Assembly (NCBI GenBank): GCA_905236675.1
Contig: CAJOND010000001.1
Span: forward strand, 62,001 to 126,000
Source of the DNA: Candidatus Rifleibacteriota bacterium
GTDB lineage: Bacteria; Muiribacteriota; Ozemobacteria; Ozemobacterales; Ozemobacteraceae
Length of the DNA: 64,000 nt
Direction of reading: 5' to 3'
In this document: piece after piece, positions 44,711 to 52,324 of the stretch
Position numbering within the stretch: the first letter of the stretch is position 1
How the letters are laid out: each line of letters begins with the position of its first letter
Translations under genes and position numbers: made by a program
The notes under the pieces: generated by a model
Databases searched by the model: none
Told to the model about the DNA's origin: nothing
What the model saw: only the letters and a program-made list of their open reading frames with translations

Positions 44711-45124
44711 ATGGCTACAGAACAAAAAAAGAAAAATGAATCTTCTTGTTTTTCAATATTTTTTGAACTTTTTATAGTGATGTTTATTATTGGTATATTA
44801 GCGGCAATGGCCATACCTAATTACCCTCGTCATGGAAGTAGATCACATGCTAGACAAAAATCTTGTTATTCCAATATAAGAGTTTTACAAGGAGCTATTG
44901 AAATGTACAATATGGACAATGATACTATGATGTCAACATACATCGATTTTGATAAGCTTCAAGATGGTAGATATATAAAAAAAGCAGATGATTATTTTTC
45001 TCCAAATACTCCTGAAACAAGTTGTAAATATAATATGTATGGTGATATTACTGATGATGGGCAGGTATATTGCGTTTATCATGGTACTGTAGATAACACT
45101 GTTACAGGTTACTATGAACCATAA
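44711..45124 (+). CDS. Prepilin-like (ComGC/type II pseudopilin-type) protein
   Basis: The 137-residue protein has a short basic leader, a pilin-type hydrophobic helix with the conserved Glu near its start (FFELFIVMFIIGILAAMAIPNY), and a small soluble domain with CYSNIRVLQGAIEMYNMDND and GDITDDGQVYCVYHG. Such proteins would be inserted in the inner membrane, processed by a prepilin peptidase and built into a pilus or secretion pseudopilus. The usual Gly before the cleavage site is not obvious. Shine-Dalgarno AGGAG is good. A related but interrupted gene lies at 9714-10265. Confidence 0.8.
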   Translation: MATEQKKKNESSCFSIFFELFIVMFIIGILAAMAIPNYPRHGSRSHARQKSCYSNIRVLQGAIEMYNMDNDTMMSTYIDFDKLQDGRYIKKADDYFSPNTPETSCKYNMYGDITDDGQVYCVYHGTVDNTVTGYYEP

Positions 45125-45323
45125 AATATTATGAAGCTCTATTTTGTTTAAAAACTTTGGCTTTTAGGTTTTGTCTGACTAATAATTTTTTTTTCACGCT
45201 ATACCTTCTTTTAATTTCAAGGACTGTATGGCAGACGAAAGGCTTGTAGGCTTGAATCACTTAAGCTTTTACAACCCTTTTCTTTTTTTGTAATTTTTGA
45301 TGTAAAAGGGAGAAAAGGGAGGC
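45125..45323. other. Region with an orphan 3' end of the small-RNA repeat
   Basis: No protein gene. The segment 45195-45290 matches the 3' ends of the two units to the right (TTCAAGGACTGTATGGCAGACGAAAGG against TTCAAGGACTGTATAGCAGACGAAAGG) and ends in a T-rich tract. The promoter and 5' half are missing, so it looks like the remnant of a third copy. Confidence 0.55.
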
Positions 45324-45352
45324 TTTACAATTACTAGGAATAGCATTATACT
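45324..45352 (+). promoter_or_regulatory. Sigma-70 promoter of small-RNA unit 1
   Basis: TTTACA and TATACT are separated by exactly 17 bases. The same 29-base sequence recurs unchanged at 45628-45656. Confidence 0.75.
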
Positions 45353-45358
45353 TTAGTT

Positions 45359-45558
45359 AGAAACATTCAGATGCGCTAACATCTGAATGCCCATAAGTCG
45401 CTTAGTTAACAGGTGTAGCAAAAGCTAACACCAAAACGGCGACAACTAAGAGTATTAAGGCTACTCTTTTCACTGTGCAACCTCCTTTTCTCAGGTAAGG
45501 TATAGCACTTCGGAACCGCTGTAAATCTAGCTATACGTTTAGGTTTATAGCGGTTTTT
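45359..45558 (+). ncRNA. Candidate structured small RNA, unit 1
   Basis: From the predicted start, the RNA would hold hairpin 1 CATTCAGATG-cgctaa-CATCTGAATG (45364-45389). A composite hairpin follows with GGTGTAGC-aaaa-GCTaACACC (45412-45432) inside CTTAGTT/AACTAAG, then hairpin 3 AGAGTA-loop-TACTCT (to 45468), then the single-stranded AACCTCCTTTT (45479-45489), identical to an anti-Shine-Dalgarno sequence. The 3' end can form an H-type pseudoknot: GTATAGC (45500-45506) with GCTATAC (45530-45536), interleaved with AACCGCT (45514-45520) and AGCGGTT (45549-45555), then a T run. Differences from unit 2 fall in loops or are pair-compatible. The opposite strand carries a 23-codon ORF (45402-45473), an alternative reading. 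Confidence 0.6.
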
Positions 45559-45627
45559 CCATTATTGGATTTTCAAAGAACTATTTAAATTAAAAAAAAT
45601 ACTAGAAAAAAAAGGATAAAGGGAGGC

Positions 45628-45656
45628 TTTACAATTACTAGGAATAGCATTATACT
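45628..45656 (+). promoter_or_regulatory. Sigma-70 promoter of small-RNA unit 2
   Basis: TTTACA-17 bases-TATACT, identical to the unit 1 promoter including the spacer. Confidence 0.75.
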
Positions 45657-45662
45657 TTAGCT

Positions 45663-45870
45663 AGGAACATTCAGGTGCGCTAACACCCGAATGCCCATAA
45701 GTCGCTTAGTTAACAGGTGTAGCTGAAGCTAACACCATAACGGCGACAACTAAGAGTATCGTGACTACTCTTTTCATCGCTATAACCTCCTTTTATCCTT
45801 CAAGGACTGTATAGCAGACGAAAGGTTTGTTGGCTTGCTATACGTGAGCTTTTACAAACCTTTTTCTTTT
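45663..45870 (+). ncRNA. Candidate structured small RNA, unit 2
   Basis: Second tandem copy. Hairpin 1 reads CATTCAGGTG-cgctaa-CACCCGAATG (45668-45693), with one A-T pair of unit 1 changed to G-C on both sides and one mismatch. The inner hairpin keeps GGTGTAGC/GCTaACACC with loop tgaa instead of aaaa. Hairpin 3 keeps AGAGTA/TACTCT with a different loop. AACCTCCTTTT (45784-45794) is unchanged. The 3' pseudoknot uses different bases but the same topology: GTATAGCA (45809-45816) with TGCTATAC (45836-45843), interleaved with AAAGGTTTGT (45821-45830) and ACAAACCTTT (45854-45863), followed by TTTTCTTTT as terminator. The target and role are unknown. Confidence 0.6.
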
Positions 45871-45902
45871 ACTTTTTCGTTTTCAAAGAGCTTTATTATT
45901 AC

Positions 45903-47435
45903 TTAATTAGAGTCTAAACTTCGATACTGAAGAGCTTCAGCCATGTGAGAGTCCAAGACTTCTTCCGAACCTTCCATATCAGCTATGGTTCTGGATATTC
46001 TTATGATTTTGTCATAAGCCCTAGCGGATAATTTGAAAGTTCTCGCAGCTCCAACAAGCAGTTCTTTAGCCGAATTTTTTACTAAGCAGCTTTCTACAAG
46101 ATTTTTTGAAGGGAGATGAGAATTTAACAAACCATTATTAGATTTTCTTGATTTTTGTTTGTCTCTAGCCTCTAATACTCTTTTTCTCACAATATCCGAG
46201 CATTCTCCATCTGGTTGATTTGCAAGTTCATATGGAGCTAAAGGCGGAACATAAACGTGTAAATCAATTCTATCAAGCAATGGACCAGATATTTTGTTTC
46301 TATATTTTTGAATCTGACTAGATGAACATCTACATTCTATTTCTGGGTCATTGGCATAACCACATGGGCAAGGATTCATTGCTGCTGCCAGCAAGAAATT
46401 TGCAGGGAATCTACATGTTTGAGTAGCTCTAGAAATTGATACTTGTCCTGTAGTAAGCGGTTCTCTTAATACTTCTAAGACAAAACGTTTAAACTCAGGC
46501 AATTCGTCTAAAAATAAGACACCATTATGAGCTAAAGATACTTCGCCTGGGCTAGGAACTCTTCCACCACCAATTAAAGCTATATCTGAAATAGTGTGAT
46601 GCGGGTCTCTGAAAGTTCTTGTGGTTATCAGTCCAGAACCTGGTGGTAAAAGACCTTTTATACTATATATTCTTGTTACATCCAATGCCTCTTCAAATTC
46701 CAACTTTGGCATTATTGTCGGCAAAGCTCTTGCCAACATAGTCTTACCAGAACCAGGAGGTCCAGAAAAAATAATATTATGCCCTCCGCTAGCGGCTATT
46801 TCTAATGCTCGTCTTGCAAGATCCTGTCCCTTAATGTTTGCCATGTCATTACAAACTATTTCTTTGCTGATTATATCTTCTGTTGGAACTGGAATCTTTG
46901 AAGTATCAGTGGGAACAAGCGGATTATCAGACTTTAAATCATCAATAAATTCTTTTAAGCTATTAAAGCCTATTACTTCAAAATTTGGAATTACCATAGC
47001 TTCTCTTACGTTTTGCATAGGTAATACAATGCCTTTATAGCCTTTTTTTACAGCCATTAACGCTATTGGCAAAACTCCTCTTGTATGACGTAAATCCCCA
47101 TTTAAACTAATTTCTCCAACAAATACGTATTTTGATGTCAAACTAGATGGAATTACTTCTATTGCAGAAAGTACTGAAGTTACTATTGCAAGATCAAGAC
47201 CTGAACCTTCTTTCCTTAAGTCGGCCGGGGCTAAATTCACAACTAATTTAGTTGATGGGAAAGAGACTCCAGAGTTTTTCAAAGCTGTTCTAATTCTCAA
47301 CTTAGATTCATTTACCGAAGTGTCCGCTAATCCAACAAGTTCAAATGTTGGTAACCCACCTGAAACGTCTGTTTCTACAGATACTTCTAAAGCTTCAAAT
47401 CCTGAAATTATAGCCGATGCGATTTTTGAAAACAT
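45903..47435 (-). CDS. yifB: YifB/ComM-family Mg-chelatase-like AAA+ protein
   Basis: This 510-residue protein has an N-terminal Lon-protease-like domain without catalytic residues (about 1-160), a AAA+ ATPase core with Walker A SGPPGSGKTMLARALP and Walker B GVLFLDELPEF, and a C-terminal Mg-chelatase-like helical domain (SARAYDKIIRISRTIADMEG). A CPCGYANDPEIECRCSSSQ segment is the usual Cys-rich insert. ComM proteins are hexameric branch-migration helicases in natural transformation. Shine-Dalgarno AAAGGA is good; a long hairpin lies just upstream. Confidence 0.95.
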   Translation of the reverse strand: MFSKIASAIISGFEALEVSVETDVSGGLPTFELVGLADTSVNESKLRIRTALKNSGVSFPSTKLVVNLAPADLRKEGSGLDLAIVTSVLSAIEVIPSSLTSKYVFVGEISLNGDLRHTRGVLPIALMAVKKGYKGIVLPMQNVREAMVIPNFEVIGFNSLKEFIDDLKSDNPLVPTDTSKIPVPTEDIISKEIVCNDMANIKGQDLARRALEIAASGGHNIIFSGPPGSGKTMLARALPTIMPKLEFEEALDVTRIYSIKGLLPPGSGLITTRTFRDPHHTISDIALIGGGRVPSPGEVSLAHNGVLFLDELPEFKRFVLEVLREPLTTGQVSISRATQTCRFPANFLLAAAMNPCPCGYANDPEIECRCSSSQIQKYRNKISGPLLDRIDLHVYVPPLAPYELANQPDGECSDIVRKRVLEARDKQKSRKSNNGLLNSHLPSKNLVESCLVKNSAKELLVGAARTFKLSARAYDKIIRISRTIADMEGSEEVLDSHMAEALQYRSLDSN

Positions 47436-47458
47436 GTTTTAATTTCCTTTGCTATTGA

Positions 47459-47499
47459 ATTAGGAAATTAAGTAAATAGTTTACTTAAAATTTCCTAAT
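47459..47499 (-). promoter_or_regulatory. Long hairpin in the yifB leader
   Basis: ATTAGGAAATT pairs with AATTTCCTAAT (11 bp) and AAGTAAA with TTTACTT (7 bp) around a 3-base loop. On the minus strand it sits about 24 bases before the yifB start. One arm (AATTTCCT) is also complementary to the yifB Shine-Dalgarno region (AGGAAATT), so alternative pairing could hide the ribosome site. Confidence 0.45.
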
Positions 47500-47599
47500 G
47501 ACTAATCAACCGAAAATTGGAAATCGGACATTTTTTTATGTAAAGAAATGTAAAGATAAATTGTGCTGATACACTTTTAATTATGCCCTAATTAATAAC

Positions 47600-47628
47600 T
47601 TGACAATGAAGAGTAATAATTGTATAAA
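47600..47628 (+). promoter_or_regulatory. Consensus sigma-70 promoter of the deoxyhypusine-synthase-like gene
   Basis: TTGACA and TATAAA are spaced by 17 bases, ending 59 bases before the ATG at 47688. A GAGGAG Shine-Dalgarno site precedes the start. Confidence 0.75.
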
Positions 47629-47687
47629 CTTATGCGTCGGTTCTTTAATGCCGTACATAGTAATTTCATTTTTGAGGAGACAATGTA

Positions 47688-48668
47688 ATGGCCAAAGGTC
47701 CTGTTTCTCAGTTTATTAATCATCATTTTCGTCATTTCAATTCTGCTGCCCTCATGGATGCTGCAAAAGCCTATGATGAACACATTAATAAAGGCGGCAA
47801 AATGATGCTTGCTATGGCTGGTGCAATGAGCACAGCCGAACTTGGTCTTTCTCTTGCTGAAATGATTCGTCAAGACAAAATTTCTATTGTTTGCTGTTCA
47901 GCAAATAATCTAGAAGAAGATGTCATGAATCTTGTTGCTCATAATCACTATTATAGAGTTCCGCATTATCGTGACCTCACCCCAGAACAAGAACAGGAAC
48001 TTTTGAATAATCACTATAATCGTGTTACAGATACTTGTATTCCTGAAGAAGAAGCTTTTAGAAGATTAGAAGATCATTTAGTAGATATTTGGAATGATAT
48101 GAAAGCTAAAGGCGAAAGATTGTTCCCATGGGAAGTAATGTATCGCTTACTTAGAAGTGGTGTTCTTGAACAGTACTATGAAATAGATCCAAAAGATAGC
48201 TGGGTTTTAGCAGCCTGCGAAAAGAACATCCCTATATTGGTTCCAGCTTGGGAAGACTGCACAACAGCAAATATATATACTGCTCACTGTATTAAAGGTG
48301 AATTCGATGCTTCTAAGTCAATGATTAAAAACGGCATTGAAACAATGATTTTCTTAACCGAATGGTATAAAAAGAATGGTGGCGGTCAAGGCTGCGGTTT
48401 CTTCCAGATTGGTGGAGGTACTGCAGGTGACTTCCCAATTTGCTGTGTTCCAATGATGGAACAAGACTTAGGCTGGAAGGGTACACCACTTTGGGCTTAT
48501 TTCTGCCAGATTTCAGACTGCACTACTTCTTATGGTTCTTATTCTGGTGCTGTTCCAAACGAAAAGATTACCTGGGGTAAGCTTTCACCAACAACTCCAA
48601 GATTCATTATTGAATCTGATGCTACAATAGTTGCTCCATTACTTTTTGCTTATGTATTAGGCTGGTAA
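47688..48668 (+). CDS. Deoxyhypusine-synthase-family protein (likely homospermidine/polyamine synthase)
   Basis: The 326-residue protein belongs to the deoxyhypusine synthase fold: GGKMMLAMAGAMSTAELGLSLAEMIRQDKI near the start, the NAD-binding region with GGGTAGDFPICCVP, and the C-terminal TWGKLSP segment that carries the catalytic Lys in eukaryotic DHS. Bacteria lack eIF5A, so bacterial members are usually assigned to homospermidine synthesis from spermidine or putrescine. The gene has its own consensus promoter and a perfect terminator, so it is monocistronic. The substrate is inferred from family knowledge. Confidence 0.88.
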   Translation: MAKGPVSQFINHHFRHFNSAALMDAAKAYDEHINKGGKMMLAMAGAMSTAELGLSLAEMIRQDKISIVCCSANNLEEDVMNLVAHNHYYRVPHYRDLTPEQEQELLNNHYNRVTDTCIPEEEAFRRLEDHLVDIWNDMKAKGERLFPWEVMYRLLRSGVLEQYYEIDPKDSWVLAACEKNIPILVPAWEDCTTANIYTAHCIKGEFDASKSMIKNGIETMIFLTEWYKKNGGGQGCGFFQIGGGTAGDFPICCVPMMEQDLGWKGTPLWAYFCQISDCTTSYGSYSGAVPNEKITWGKLSPTTPRFIIESDATIVAPLLFAYVLGW

Positions 48669-48686
48669 AGAATAAAACATATCTTG

Positions 48687-48719
48687 AAAAAAAGCTGGGC
48701 TTATAGCCCAGCTTTTTTT
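48687..48719 (+). terminator. Rho-independent terminator
   Basis: AAAAAAAGCTGGGC-ttata-GCCCAGCTTTTTTT is a perfect 14-bp stem ending in a T tract, just after the deoxyhypusine-synthase-like gene. Confidence 0.95.
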
Positions 48720-48729
48720 ATAATAATTT

Positions 48730-49275
48730 ATGGAAGAGACGAATATTAAAGAACAAGCATTATTATTTGATTGTGCTAATAATAAAAGAAAAATCAGGCA
48801 AATTACTTTAATAGCTATTTTAGTTGCCTGTGCTGCAGCATTACAAATGTTGGAATCTCCTCTTCCTAGACTATTACCTTGGCTTAAAATTGGTTTAGCA
48901 AATGTAATAACTCTTTATGCAATAATTCGTATAAATGGTATTACTGGAATATTTATTGCTACTTTAAGAACTTGCTTAGCAGCAATAATTTTTGGTAGCT
49001 TTCTGTCTCCTATTCATATAATTTCATTTTCTGGAGCCGTTTCAGCTGCTATAACTATGGCACTGATTAATAGATTTATTCCAAATTCATCTTTATGTAT
49101 TATTAGTGTATTTGGAGCTATTTCTAGCAATATAGCACAATTAATTGCTGTTCAATTATTATTTGCTTCCAATTTAACATTCTGGTTTCATCTGGCTTTA
49201 ATAATATTGATTGGAATTCCAGCGGGATTGGTCGTTGGAAAAATAACTTATGAATTATTAAAGAGAACAGAATAA
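48730..49275 (+). CDS. Gx transporter family membrane protein
   Basis: This 181-residue protein has about five hydrophobic segments and the family signature ALQMLESPLPRLLPWLKIGLANVITLYAI, formerly annotated as heptaprenyl diphosphate synthase component I. The family resembles ECF-type S components and in many anaerobes lies beside NusG_II and ApbE genes; here those are 24 kb away. The substrate is unknown. A TATAAT lies five bases before the ATG, inside the end of the previous terminator, and there is no Shine-Dalgarno site. Confidence 0.87.
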   Translation: MEETNIKEQALLFDCANNKRKIRQITLIAILVACAAALQMLESPLPRLLPWLKIGLANVITLYAIIRINGITGIFIATLRTCLAAIIFGSFLSPIHIISFSGAVSAAITMALINRFIPNSSLCIISVFGAISSNIAQLIAVQLLFASNLTFWFHLALIILIGIPAGLVVGKITYELLKRTE

Positions 49276-49298
49276 ATTGCTTAGCTTAATTACTAACT

Positions 49299-50186
49299 TT
49301 AATGGTTTCCTGCTGCCAAAGCTAATTTTATTGAGTCTAATCTGATTTCTTTGGTGTCTGCCCTAGAAAGTAAGATGACAGGACACTTTGCTCCTATAAT
49401 CATACCGCCGGCTCTAGTATTACCATAGTACAAAATGCTCTTTCCTACAATATTGCCAGTATCTATATCTGCACAGACCATAACATCAGCGTTACCTTCA
49501 AATTTTTTCTTAACATGTTTGATTTTTGCGGCTTCTTCCGAAATAACATTGTCTAATCCAAATGGTCCATCGACGATGCAATCATCGCCAAAGAAGCCTT
49601 GGTCACTCATTTTTGCAAGAACAGCCGCATCTAAACTGCTTTGAATCTTTGTGTTTACAAGTTCAGCTGCCGAAAGAATACCTACTTTAACAGGATTGCA
49701 ACCGAACTTTTTAGCTATTTTGCAGGCATTTTTTATTATTTCTATTTTGTTTTCAAGAGTAGGTAATGGAATCATGCCACCATCTGTAAGGAATCTTAAT
49801 GAATCATTTGCTTCATAAACCAAAACATGAGATAGAACGCTAGAGTCTTTAATTCCTGTTTCAGAATTTAATACAGCTTTTAGAAGAATTGGAGTAGATA
49901 TATTGCCTTTCATCAAAGCTTTAGCTTTACCTAACCTTATTAATTCAACTGTTTTGAACGCAGCTTCTTCCGGGGTTTTCGCATCAATCATTTCAGGCTT
50001 AAAACCAGGAGCACATTTATCTATGAATTGCTGCATTATTTCAATGTTGCCAACAAAAATACAGTTTACAAAACCAAGCTTCGAAGCTTCATAAGCAGCG
50101 GTTATACTGTCTACTTCTTCAGGCATACAAATAGCCAGTGATACTTTTTTATTTCCCAGTAAATGGTCTATATCTGCAAAATTCAT
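49299..50186 (-). CDS. Phosphate acetyl/butyryltransferase family protein (Ptb-like)
   Basis: The 295-residue enzyme matches the phosphate butyryltransferase group of the PTA/PTB family: LAICMPEEVDSITAAYEAS near the N-terminus, KALMKGNISTPILLKAVLN, then CADIDTGNIVGKSILYYG and GAKCPVILLSRADT in the C-terminal half. These enzymes exchange CoA and phosphate on acyl groups and, with butyrate kinase, make ATP during fermentation. No kinase gene is adjacent. Shine-Dalgarno AAGGAG is strong. Butyryl- and acetyl-CoA specificity cannot be separated by sight. Confidence 0.88.
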   Translation of the reverse strand: MNFADIDHLLGNKKVSLAICMPEEVDSITAAYEASKLGFVNCIFVGNIEIMQQFIDKCAPGFKPEMIDAKTPEEAAFKTVELIRLGKAKALMKGNISTPILLKAVLNSETGIKDSSVLSHVLVYEANDSLRFLTDGGMIPLPTLENKIEIIKNACKIAKKFGCNPVKVGILSAAELVNTKIQSSLDAAVLAKMSDQGFFGDDCIVDGPFGLDNVISEEAAKIKHVKKKFEGNADVMVCADIDTGNIVGKSILYYGNTRAGGMIIGAKCPVILLSRADTKEIRLDSIKLALAAGNH

Positions 50187-50224
50187 TTATTATGCTCCTT
50201 GTAATTCTTTTAAACTTACTTAAA

Positions 50225-51082
50225 CTAAACGGACGTCAATTCAGAGAATAGTCTTAGGTTTTCTTCAAGAAATTTTAAATTATCTTCAAAAGAAAAGAAA
50301 AAAGAGTTAATAGTTTTTGAAACTACAAAACAATCATCGTTCCCTTCATAAACACAATCATCTTTTGACTTTTCTTTAAATATTTTACGTATTTTATCAC
50401 TGAAAAATTCTTCCGCATCGTCTTTGTTTTCAACGCTTAGGACAAATCTATTATTAAATTCATTATCTTGGTTAAACTTAAGATTATTTTTATAATAAAA
50501 ATGAATATGATTTTTAAAATCAGATTTGGCGGGTGTTGATTTATAGCCTTCACCACAGGTGTATGAAATATTATAATATTGTTTTATGTTAAATTCATTA
50601 CTTAAAACAAAGAATGGAAAATTAATATTTATTTTTTTTATAATTAAAAGACTAATTGTATGAGAACCAAAACTTCCATTTTCTTTAGAATATTCAAAAG
50701 AAAAGTCACAAAGAGTAAATTCGATTCCTGATTTTTCTCCATGTATTATGTATTTATATTTTACTTTCCAGTTTTCATCTGTATCAAATGATATAAAGTC
50801 ATATTTTGTATTATAAGGAATATTATTAGATTCAGCGATAAAAGTTAAATGATTTTTGTCACAATACTCTTTTATTTTTTTCTTTTTTAAATAAGACCTG
50901 ATAAATACAAAATATAAGAAACCTAGTGCTACTGCAATAAGACATAAGAAAAAAAATAAAAAATCAGTAAATGTTGCAGGTTTGTTGGAAATCCTAGCAC
51001 TTGCTGCATAGGAAAAATTTGAAATAGAAACAAATAATAAAGTAATAAACAACATATTATTTTTATAAAAATGACTTATCAT
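50225..51082 (-). CDS. Membrane protein of an uncharacterised family (paralogue of 18181-18972)
   Basis: The 285-residue protein has a signal-like N-terminal segment (about 10-27), a second membrane segment (about 40-62), a basic stretch KKKKIKEYCDKNHL and a soluble domain. It shares GEKSGIEFTLCDFSFEY, the FFSDKIRKIF segment and the C-terminal helical FSFEDNLKFLEENLRLF with the protein at 18181. Shine-Dalgarno AGGAG is good. Function unknown; the topology would put the C-terminal domain in the cytoplasm. Confidence 0.72.
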   Translation of the reverse strand: MISHFYKNNMLFITLLFVSISNFSYAASARISNKPATFTDFLFFFLCLIAVALGFLYFVFIRSYLKKKKIKEYCDKNHLTFIAESNNIPYNTKYDFISFDTDENWKVKYKYIIHGEKSGIEFTLCDFSFEYSKENGSFGSHTISLLIIKKININFPFFVLSNEFNIKQYYNISYTCGEGYKSTPAKSDFKNHIHFYYKNNLKFNQDNEFNNRFVLSVENKDDAEEFFSDKIRKIFKEKSKDDCVYEGNDDCFVVSKTINSFFFSFEDNLKFLEENLRLFSELTSV

Positions 51083-51153
51083 TTTTTATTTTTCTCCTAT
51101 TTCTACTTATTGAAATGAATTTGAGTAAATTAGGCTTAAATAAATATGTGAGA

Positions 51154-51345
51154 TTACCAGAATTTATTCCCTTCAGAGTTATATTCAAAGCCTGCTTTGA
51201 ATAGGGTTTCTTCTAAGTTTTTTCTGTTAATGTTTAGAGTGGCACAAAGTTCATCTAGTGATGTAAATTCATCTCTAAGCTTCATGTTTACAAAACTTAA
51301 TAACATCATTGGGTCTTGGGGAAGATTCGAATTATTATCTTTCAT
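51154..51345 (-). CDS. DUF4250 family protein
   Basis: The 63-residue protein reads LPQDPMMLLSFVNMKLRDEFTSLDELCATLNINRKNLEETLFKAGFEYN, the full DUF4250 pattern, which looks like a small helix-turn-helix fold. Function is not established. It lies 8 bases after the Cys-rich FTR-like gene and probably shares its transcript. Confidence 0.85.
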   Translation of the reverse strand: MKDNNSNLPQDPMMLLSFVNMKLRDEFTSLDELCATLNINRKNLEETLFKAGFEYNSEGNKFW

Positions 51346-51353
51346 AAATCAGA

Positions 51354-51566
51354 TTATTTGGCTACGTAAAGGGTGCAGCAGCAATGTCCTTCATCGCGCA
51401 TTTTTTTGCATGGACAAATAGTATCTTCATTCTGTTCTGGAACACAGGGGCAATAGCCATTGGTTGTAATAAGCCTTTTGTGTATTGCTTCAACGACTTT
51501 TTCGTTGGGATTTAGCTGCATATTGTGTTTTTCTAGATATGGTTTAACATCTGTTATTGTTTTCAT
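51354..51566 (-). CDS. Small ferredoxin-thioredoxin reductase-like cysteine protein
   Basis: The 70-residue protein has GYCPCVPEQNEDTICPCKKMRDEGHCCCTLYV, the pattern of the ferredoxin-thioredoxin reductase catalytic (beta) chain: CPC, CPC and a terminal C-C-C cluster around MRDEGHC. Such proteins bind a 4Fe-4S cluster next to a redox disulfide. It is shorter than the plant-type enzyme (about 110), as in many anaerobes, and its electron partner is not known. Shine-Dalgarno GAAAGG precedes the ATG. Confidence 0.8.
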   Translation of the reverse strand: MKTITDVKPYLEKHNMQLNPNEKVVEAIHKRLITTNGYCPCVPEQNEDTICPCKKMRDEGHCCCTLYVAK

Positions 51567-51714
51567 TTCTTGGGACCTTTCTCAATATATATAAATAATA
51601 TCAGAATTTTATGTGTCATACAATCAACAATTAAATATACAATCTATGAAAACAAAAATAGATTTACTTTTTTAATATTTCAAAAATAATTTAACTTTGT
51701 TATAATAAACTATT

Positions 51715-52317
51715 ATGAATAAATTAAATAATGAAGAATTTTTACAGCTTGTCGAAAAAGTTATTGCTTTCCATACCAAAAGAGCACCAGGAATTGCTAT
51801 TTCAGTAGAAATGGTTAATTTAGCAAAAGAACGTTTAGGGGATGTGCCAAAACTTTGTGCAATTGCTGAAACTAGGGCTTGTTTGCCGGATTCTATACAG
51901 TATTTGCTAGGTTGCACTATTGGAAATGGAAATTTAAAAGTATTAGAGTCTATTGGACGTTTTGCATTGACTCTATATAACCGCAAAGATGGAAAAGGGG
52001 TTCGTATCTTTGTAGATCAGAATAAGATAGACAAAGAAAAATATCCTGAGTTATATAAGTTTTTAAGAAGAGAACGTTCTAAAGAAGTTAAAAATTTCGG
52101 GCCAGAAAGAAAAGTCTCTAATGCTCAAGTTGTTAAAGAATTTGTAGATTCAGGAAGAGATATATTCTCTTTAGAAGAAGTTACTATATTAAATACAGAA
52201 AAACCACCTATTCTAGAATGTGGCATTTGCGAAAAATGTGGTGAATCATTTACAAAGCAAAAGATTACTGATAAGCTTTGTTTATGTTGTTCTGGCGAAT
52301 TAGCTTATTATAAATAA
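51715..52317 (+). CDS. FmdE-family protein with C-terminal zinc ribbon
   Basis: The 200-residue protein matches the FmdE family: AFHTKRAPGIAISVEMVNLAKERLG, IAETRACLPDSIQYLLGCTIGNGNL and a C-terminal treble of CxxC motifs (CGICEKCGES and CLCC) forming a zinc ribbon. FmdE was named for molybdenum formylmethanofuran dehydrogenase operons in methanogens, but many bacterial members are unlinked to that enzyme. The usual HGHxCPG motif is HTKRAPG here, so its Cys is missing. A TATAAT is eight bases before the ATG with no Shine-Dalgarno site. Confidence 0.82.
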   Translation: MNKLNNEEFLQLVEKVIAFHTKRAPGIAISVEMVNLAKERLGDVPKLCAIAETRACLPDSIQYLLGCTIGNGNLKVLESIGRFALTLYNRKDGKGVRIFVDQNKIDKEKYPELYKFLRRERSKEVKNFGPERKVSNAQVVKEFVDSGRDIFSLEEVTILNTEKPPILECGICEKCGESFTKQKITDKLCLCCSGELAYYK

Positions 52318-52324
52318 GTAATTA

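Noticed and set aside
45198-45200. 22-codon lysine-rich frame at the orphan small-RNA copy (GTG near 45198, minus strand)
   Set aside because: It depends on an A9 run and matches neither 23-residue peptide beyond the first residues; I treat it as chance within a remnant.
45324-45870. Known RNAs (6S, tmRNA, SRP RNA) for the twin units
   Set aside because: There is no long 5'-3' closing stem with a central bubble as in 6S, no tmRNA tRNA-like ends, and no SRP Alu or GNAR tetraloop pattern.
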